A program made the translations under genes and the position numbers. A stretch of DNA of 64,000 bases from Blastococcus sp. CPCC 205250 (GTDB taxonomy: Bacteria; Actinomycetota; Actinomycetes; Mycobacteriales; Geodermatophilaceae), in NCBI RefSeq assembly GCF_019799925.1, contig NZ_JABGCG010000002.1, positions 372,001-436,000 on the forward strand, written 5' to 3'. This document shows positions 60,139 through 64,000 of the stretch, piece after piece. The notes under the pieces are model-generated. The model searched no databases. It saw nothing but the letters and a program-made list of their open reading frames with translations, and was not told where the DNA came from. Positions within the stretch are counted from its first letter, which is position 1; each line of letters opens with the position of its first letter.

Positions 60139-60996
60139 GTGCCGCCGCCGGCCACCTGCTACCGCCACCCCGACCGGGCCACCGGGGTCTCGTGCGGCCG
60201 CTGCGGCCGCCCCATCTGCCCGGAGTGCATGACCTCGGCCTCGGTCGGCTTCCAGTGCCCCGAGTGCATCCGCGAGGGCCAGGCGTCGGTCCGCGCCCCG
60301 CGCCGGACGCCGGCCGTGCGCTCGGCCGGACGGCGGTGGGGCGTCATCACCCTGACGCTCATCGCGCTCAACGTGGCGGTCTTCGTCGCCACGGCGGTCT
60401 CGGCCGCGGTCGACGGCATCAACCCGTTCGACAACCAGCTCTCCCGCCTGTTCGACGACCTCCTGCTCGCTCCCGTGCTCGTGCAGGGCCTCGGCGAGGA
60501 CTGGCGGCTCATCACGTCGGCGTTCCTGCACATCGGCCCGGCGCACCTGGCGCTCAACATGCTCGCCCTGCTGCTGTTCGGCTCGGAGCTGGAACGGGCG
60601 CTCGGCCGCTGGCGCTACCTGGCGGTCTACCTGATCGCGGCCATCGGCGGCTCCGTCGCCATCGAGCTGTTCGGCGACCCCGCGCAGCCCGTGGCGGGTG
60701 CCTCCGGCGCCATCTGGGGCCTCATGGGGGCCTTCGGCGTCCTGGCGGTCACCAGCCGCGGCGACGTCCGCGGCATCCTCACCCTGCTCGCGATCAACCT
60801 GGCCATCAGCGTCCTGGTCCCGGGCATCTCGCTGCTCGGTCACCTCGGCGGTCTCGTGGCCGGCTTCCTCGCCGCCGGCATCGTCGTCCTGGCCCGGCGG
60901 CGCACCGAGCTCCAGGTGCTGGGCCTCATGCTGCTGGCCGCGGCGCTGACCATCACCGCGCTCACCGCGTCGACCGTGACCGTCCTCGACTTCTGA
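60139..60996 (+). CDS. Rhomboid family intramembrane serine protease with N-terminal zinc finger
   Basis: 285 residues from GTG 60139, chosen for the GAGGAG site 9 nt upstream; a CTG at 60085 overlapping the ppiA stop would add 18 residues. The N-terminus has a B-box-like zinc finger: CYRHPDRATGVSCGRCGRPICPEC and further Cys-x2-Cys. Six membrane helices follow. The catalytic Ser is in ASGAIWGLMGAF and the His in GHLGGLVAGFL; HLALNMLALLLFGSELE holds the conserved His/Asn. Substrate unknown. The zinc finger-rhomboid pairing is common in actinobacteria. Confidence 0.93.
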   Translation: MPPPATCYRHPDRATGVSCGRCGRPICPECMTSASVGFQCPECIREGQASVRAPRRTPAVRSAGRRWGVITLTLIALNVAVFVATAVSAAVDGINPFDNQLSRLFDDLLLAPVLVQGLGEDWRLITSAFLHIGPAHLALNMLALLLFGSELERALGRWRYLAVYLIAAIGGSVAIELFGDPAQPVAGASGAIWGLMGAFGVLAVTSRGDVRGILTLLAINLAISVLVPGISLLGHLGGLVAGFLAAGIVVLARRRTELQVLGLMLLAAALTITALTASTVTVLDF

Positions 60997-61007
60997 CCCG
61001 CCGCTCC

Positions 61008-61421
61008 TCAGCGGCGGGTCGGGTCCAGGCCGGCCAGGGCCCGGGCGACGTCGGCCGGGTCGCTGCCCAGCTCCCACCGCCCCAGCAGGACGAGCACGCC
61101 GGCGTCGTCGACGCCGGCGGCGGTGTCCAGCTCGAGCAGCCGGGACCGCAGGCCACGGCGACGGGTCTCCCGCACCTGCACCCGCAGCTGCGGCCACGGC
61201 AGCTCCAGCCGGCCGGTGAGCGTGCGCACCACGACCCCCGCGGGCCCGGCCGCCAGCCGTGGCCGCAGAACCAGTGAGCGGGTGGCCAGGGCCAGCAGCA
61301 GGAGGGCGGCCGCGCCCAGCAGCACCCGGCCGACGGGCTCGACCAGGAGGGCGCCCGTCCCCAGGGCGAGGCCACCGGTCCCCAGTGCCGCCACCGTCCC
61401 CGTGCGCGCCGACCACTCCAC
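61008..61421 (-). CDS. PH domain-containing membrane protein
   Basis: 137 residues from GTG 61421. Two hydrophobic helices (TVAALGTGGLALGTGALL and VLLGAAALLLLALAT) are followed by a bacterial PH-like domain: GPAGVVVRTLTGRLELPWPQLRVQV, SRLLELDTAAG, and LGRWELGSDPADVARAL. Corresponds to Rv0010c beside crgA. Function unknown. An 8-bp inverted repeat lies 41 bp upstream. Confidence 0.88.
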   Translation of the reverse strand: MEWSARTGTVAALGTGGLALGTGALLVEPVGRVLLGAAALLLLALATRSLVLRPRLAAGPAGVVVRTLTGRLELPWPQLRVQVRETRRRGLRSRLLELDTAAGVDDAGVLVLLGRWELGSDPADVARALAGLDPTRR

Positions 61422-61461
61422 GTCCCCAGCCTTGCCGACGGGTGCGCCGCCCCGCGCGGCC

Positions 61462-61481
61462 GGGTGTCCGCGTGGACACCC
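61462..61481. promoter_or_regulatory. Inverted repeat upstream of the PH-domain gene
   Basis: GGGTGTCC, GCGT, GGACACCC: perfect 8-bp arms, 41 bp before the start codon. Operator or DnaA-related element; its TGTCC/GGACA core also resembles a DnaA box half. Confidence 0.45.
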
Positions 61482-61763
61482 TGTGTGACGCTCCGTCGCA
61501 GGTCAGCGGCTCGTCGAGGGCCGCCATGTCGACTTCTCCACAGCTGGGTACACAGCTGGGGACAGAAGCACAGACTTGTAGTTACTCCCGCGTCCTCCTC
61601 GTCACACCCGTCTCACCGCGGAGGAAAGCGCAGGTCAGCCGGGTGCAGTCGAACATGCGTACTCCACATGCGGTGGACAACCCTGGGTATCCAGCGCCAT
61701 GTCGACCTGTGGACAGGACGGGCGCCTGTGCACAGATCCCCAGGCAGCCTGGGGAGGAACGGA
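61482..61763. promoter_or_regulatory. Intergenic region with DnaA-box-like cluster (PH gene / crgA)
   Basis: No gene supported. Holds TTCTCCACA (61534-61542), GGTGGACAA (61672-61680), TGTGGACAG (61708-61716) and TGTGCACAG (61727-61735). The first three are one mismatch from the DnaA box. Direct repeats ACAGCTGGG lie at 61540-61558. It is less GC-rich around 61575 (CTTGTAGTTACTC). Confidence 0.5.
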
Positions 61764-61799
61764 CGAGGCCCCCGTCCCCAGCAGGGGACGAGGGCCTCG
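61764..61799 (-). terminator. Terminator after crgA
   Basis: A 16-bp stem with one mismatch (61764-61779 with 61784-61799), 32 nt past the crgA stop. Confidence 0.85.
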
Positions 61800-61831
61800 A
61801 CGGGTCCGGCCTCCCTGGGGAGGCGGCAGCG

Positions 61832-62098
61832 TCAGCGCCAGCGCATGGACATCACGAGCCCGGCGACCATCGCACCGAAGCCGATGGCGAAGTTCCACGC
61901 CGAGAGGTCGACCATGAACGGGATCTGGTCGCCGGCCACGTAGTACACGACGATCCACAGCAGGCCGACCAGCATGAGCCCCACCATCAGCGGGGCGTAC
62001 CAGCGCGGGCTCGGCGCGGCCGCGCTCGCGGCGCCGCGCTGGGAGGTGCTCGGGGGAGGCGTGTAGACCGACTTCTTGCGCACCTTGGACTTCGGCAC
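61832..62098 (-). CDS. crgA: Cell division protein CrgA
   Basis: 88 residues from GTG 62098 after GGAGGGAG. PKSKVRKKSVYTPPP is the characteristic N-terminus; two membrane helices follow (APLMVGLMLVGLLWIVVYYVAG, and WNFAIGFGAMVAGLVMSM) separated by the short loop DQIPFMVDLSA. CrgA helps coordinate septal peptidoglycan synthesis and FtsZ-ring proteins. Matches Rv0011c in place. Confidence 0.96.
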   Translation of the reverse strand: MPKSKVRKKSVYTPPPSTSQRGAASAAAPSPRWYAPLMVGLMLVGLLWIVVYYVAGDQIPFMVDLSAWNFAIGFGAMVAGLVMSMRWR

Positions 62099-62151
62099 CG
62101 CTGCTGCTCCCTCCGCGCGCCGGGCGGCCTCCGCCGCCCGGCTGTGTCCCC

Positions 62152-62161
62152 AGCCTAAGCT
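62152..62161. promoter_or_regulatory. Overlapping divergent -10 elements
   Basis: TAGGCT on the minus strand (62157-62152, towards crgA) overlaps TAAGCT on the plus strand (62156-62161, towards DUF881). Transcription in the two directions may therefore compete. Confidence 0.45.
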
Positions 62162-62244
62162 GCGGGGTGCAGGCGGTGGGTCACCGACGCCGGTCGACCG
62201 CCCCCCTCGGAGGAGTCCCCTGCCGCCGCGCGAGGAGGTGCCCC

Positions 62245-63027
62245 GTGACCGCTGACCGCCTGCGCGCCGCGCTGGGCGCACTCCGGTCCCGGCCGTGGGG
62301 CCGCCGGTCGGCCTGGGCGGCCCTGGTGCCGGTCGTGGCCCTCGCCGCGGGCCTGCTGTTCGCCACGTCGGGCCAGACGGCCCGGGGCACCGACCTGCGA
62401 GGCGGGGAGGTCATCGAGCTCTCGGGTCTGATCAGCCAGCGGCGCGCCGCCCTGGTCGAGCAGACCGCGCAGGCCGACCAGCTGGGTGCCGAGGTCGAGC
62501 GGCTCACCGACCAGGTGGCCACGCAGGACGGCGCGGTGGGTGCCGTGCGCACCGAGGCGGAGGGCATGACGCTCTCGGCCGGGATGGTCCCGCTCACCGG
62601 TGCCGGCGTGCGGATCGTACTGGACGACGCCCCGCGCCGCCCGGACGGCTCGCTGCCGCGCGGCGCCCGCCCGGACGACGTCGTCATCCACCAGTCCGAC
62701 GTCCAGGCGGTGGTCAACGCCCTGTGGGCCGCCGGCGCCGACGGCGTCGCCGTGATGGACCAGCGGCTGATCGCCACCAGCGCCGTCCGCTGCGTCGGCA
62801 ACGTGCTGCTGCTCGAGGGGCGGACGTACTCCCCGCCGTTCCAGGTGACCGCCATCGGCGACCTCGAGGCCTTCCTGACCCAGCTGTCGGCCTCGCCGCA
62901 GGTCGCCGTCTTCCAGGACGCCGTGGCCGCGTTCGGGCTCACCTTCTCGGTGCGCGGCGCCGAGTCGGTGGACCTCCCGGCGCACAGCGGCGTCGCTCCG
63001 ATGGAGTACGCGACCCCCGTGCGCTGA
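62245..63027 (+). CDS. DUF881 family protein
   Basis: 260 residues from GTG 62245 with GAGGAGG upstream; an in-frame GTG at 62167, 5 nt after the TAAGCT -10, could give a 26-residue longer leaderless form. A membrane helix (WAALVPVVALAAGLLFATS), a coiled-coil (LISQRRAALVEQTAQADQL) and the DUF881 domain: TGAGVRIVLDDAP, VIHQSDVQAVVNALWAAGADGVAVMDQR. Matches Rv0012. Family of unknown function near division genes. Confidence 0.92.
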   Translation: MTADRLRAALGALRSRPWGRRSAWAALVPVVALAAGLLFATSGQTARGTDLRGGEVIELSGLISQRRAALVEQTAQADQLGAEVERLTDQVATQDGAVGAVRTEAEGMTLSAGMVPLTGAGVRIVLDDAPRRPDGSLPRGARPDDVVIHQSDVQAVVNALWAAGADGVAVMDQRLIATSAVRCVGNVLLLEGRTYSPPFQVTAIGDLEAFLTQLSASPQVAVFQDAVAAFGLTFSVRGAESVDLPAHSGVAPMEYATPVR

Positions 63028-63074
63028 CGGGCCGCGCAGCCCGCGGCGCCTGCCCGTCCTGGTACACAAGGGTG

Positions 63075-63725
63075 GTGAGCAGGCCCGTCCTCGTCGTCGA
63101 CAACTTCGACAGCTTCGTCTACAACCTCGTCCAGTACCTCGGCCAGCTGGGGGTGCGCTGCATCGTGCGGCGCAACGACGCGGTGACCGTCGACGAGCTG
63201 GCAGACCTCGACGTGGCCGGTGTGCTGCTCTCCCCCGGGCCGGGCACCCCCGCCGACGCCGGCGTCACGGTGCCGATGGTCCGGGCCGCCGCCGAGGCGG
63301 GCACCCCCGTGCTCGGCGTGTGCCTGGGCCACCAGGCCATCGCCGAGGCCTTCGGCGCCGAGGTGGTGCGGGCACCGGAGCTGCTGCACGGCAAGACCAG
63401 CCAGGTCGTCCACGACGGCGTCGGCGTCCTCTCGGGCCTGCCCTCGCCCTTCACCGCGACGCGCTACCACTCGCTCGCCGTCGACCTGGCCACGGTGCCC
63501 GACGAGCTCGAGGTCACCGGGCACACCCCCTCGGGGGTCGTGATGGCCCTGCGCCACCGCGAGCTGCCCGTCGAGGGCGTGCAGTTCCACCCCGAGTCGG
63601 TCCTCACCGAGGGCGGGCACCAGATGCTGGCGACCTGGCTCGCCTCCTGCGGCCAGGCGCCCGACCCGGCCCTCCTGGAGGCCGCGGCGGCCGGTGCGCG
63701 CCGGCTGTCGACCGTCAGCGCCTGA
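63075..63725 (+). CDS. pabA: Aminodeoxychorismate/anthranilate synthase glutaminase subunit
   Basis: 216 residues from GTG 63075 (63072 also possible); a TACACA hexamer 6 nt upstream may be a weak leaderless -10. Class I glutamine amidotransferase: VVDNFDSFVYNLVQYLGQLG, LSPGPGTPADAG, nucleophile VLGVCLGHQAIAEAFG and HPESVLTEGG with His and Glu. It supplies ammonia for folate or tryptophan synthesis. The same place as Rv0013 between DUF881 and pknB. Confidence 0.94.
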   Translation: MSRPVLVVDNFDSFVYNLVQYLGQLGVRCIVRRNDAVTVDELADLDVAGVLLSPGPGTPADAGVTVPMVRAAAEAGTPVLGVCLGHQAIAEAFGAEVVRAPELLHGKTSQVVHDGVGVLSGLPSPFTATRYHSLAVDLATVPDELEVTGHTPSGVVMALRHRELPVEGVQFHPESVLTEGGHQMLATWLASCGQAPDPALLEAAAAGARRLSTVSA

Positions 63726-63750
63726 CGCCCTGACGCCCTGACGCCCTGAC
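63723..63750 (+). repeat. 8-bp tandem repeat at the pabA stop
   Basis: TGACGCCC repeated three times plus TGAC, beginning with the pabA stop codon. Stop codons of this kind recur in phase shifts, so all three frames may be closed. Confidence 0.85.
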
Positions 63751-63754
63751 ACAG

Positions 63755-63792
63755 AGAGAGGGGCTCCACCCGGCCGGGTGGAGCCCCTCTCT
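63755..63792. terminator. Bidirectional terminator between pabA and pknB
   Basis: A perfect 19-bp inverted repeat with no unpaired loop, between convergent genes. Confidence 0.9.
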
Positions 63793-63810
63793 GCGTCGCG
63801 GGGGCGGTGG

Positions 63811-64000
63811 TCAGCCCCCGGGGGTGGCCGTCGCGGTCCCGCCGCCGGGTGCCCGGCCGACCGTGATGGTGATCGTGCTCCCGGGTGCGGCCTGGGCGTT
63901 GGCCGACGGGCTCTGCGAGAGGACGACGCCGACGTCCTCCTGGTCCCCGGCCGGGGTGTCCCGGACGTCGACGGTGAAGCCCTGTCCGCGCAGCGCCGCC
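63811..64000 (-). CDS. pknB: Ser/Thr protein kinase PknB, C-terminal PASTA end
   Basis: Only the last 62 residues are inside the window. They show the end of a PASTA repeat: LRGQGFTVDVRDTPAGDQED, GVVLSQSPSANAQAAPGSTI, then TITVGR and a Gly/Thr/Ala tail. PASTA domains bind peptidoglycan fragments or lipid II outside the cell. Placement after pabA identifies it as the PknB of the division locus, the kinase known in mycobacteria to phosphorylate CwlM and the MurJ-linked pseudokinase. Confidence 0.88.
   Translation of the reverse strand, partial: AALRGQGFTVDVRDTPAGDQEDVGVVLSQSPSANAQAAPGSTITITVGRAPGGGTATATPGG

Noticed and set aside
61482..61763. A small RNA or tRNA gene in the PH-crgA gap
   Set aside because: No cloverleaf, no promoter-terminator pair in a consistent direction; the only strong hairpin is the crgA terminator.

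Overview
The window is high-GC actinobacterial chromosomal DNA spanning the replication origin. Gene content and order closely follow the Mycobacterium/Streptomyces oriC region, but with gnd between dnaN and recF, no sigM beside murJ, and murJ and its pseudokinase as separate genes. Together with the GC content and codon use this suggests a member of the Geodermatophilales (Blastococcus, Geodermatophilus or Modestobacter type). That placement is inference; the synteny is seen directly.

Layout. 1-1.7 kb: end of a NUDIX/NrtR-type gene, a MerR regulator and a DUF6194 gene. 1.8-6.7 kb (minus strand): rpsF-ssb-rpsR-rplI, then dnaB, which is interrupted by a 426-residue intein. 6.9-13.5 kb: an unrecognised secreted protein, an endonuclease IV-like gene, a GT87 mannosyltransferase-like membrane protein, the class A PBP ponA and a DUF5318 gene. 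13.6-18.5 kb: a PadR regulator with ino1, a lipoprotein, YqgE/AlgH and an MFS transporter. 18.5-31.9 kb: pcnA, then on the plus strand NUDIX, DUF6049, murJ, pseudokinase, trxB, trxA, cwlM, an aminotransferase and a ddl-like ligase. 32-37.6 kb (minus): rpmH-rnpA-yidD-yidC-jag-rsmG-parA-parB. 38.3-44.8 kb (plus): dnaA, oriC, dnaN, gnd, recF, DUF721. 44.8-50.8 kb: a lineage-variable insert (hypothetical, ABC exporter, SDR, permease). 51-56.9 kb: gyrB, gyrA, DUF3566, tRNA-Ile, a DLW-39-type miniprotein, tRNA-Ala. 57-64 kb: two alpha/beta hydrolases, ppiA, a rhomboid protease, a PH-domain protein, crgA, DUF881, pabA and the end of pknB.

The genes form three connected modules. The first is replication and segregation: DnaA, DnaN, RecF, gyrase, DnaB, SSB and ParAB, with four perfect parS sites and one near-perfect one. 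The second is envelope growth and division: PonA, MurJ plus pseudokinase, CwlM, Ddl, CrgA, PknB and YidC. The third is translation and redox housekeeping: ribosomal proteins, RnpA, PcnA, tRNAs and thioredoxin.

The most unusual signals are: (1) a ~146 bp low-GC, recoded patch exactly over the Walker A site of dnaB, in a gene that also carries an intein at another site; (2) a LexA-type box and a perfect DnaA box upstream of dnaB; (3) a repeated sequence directly after the stop codons of five unrelated genes, most of which continue into a hairpin; (4) DnaA-box-like clusters outside oriC; (5) widespread leaderless-type promoters, with TANNNT 6-7 nt before the start codon. No mobile element, CRISPR array or rRNA gene was seen. 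GC values quoted are hand counts.
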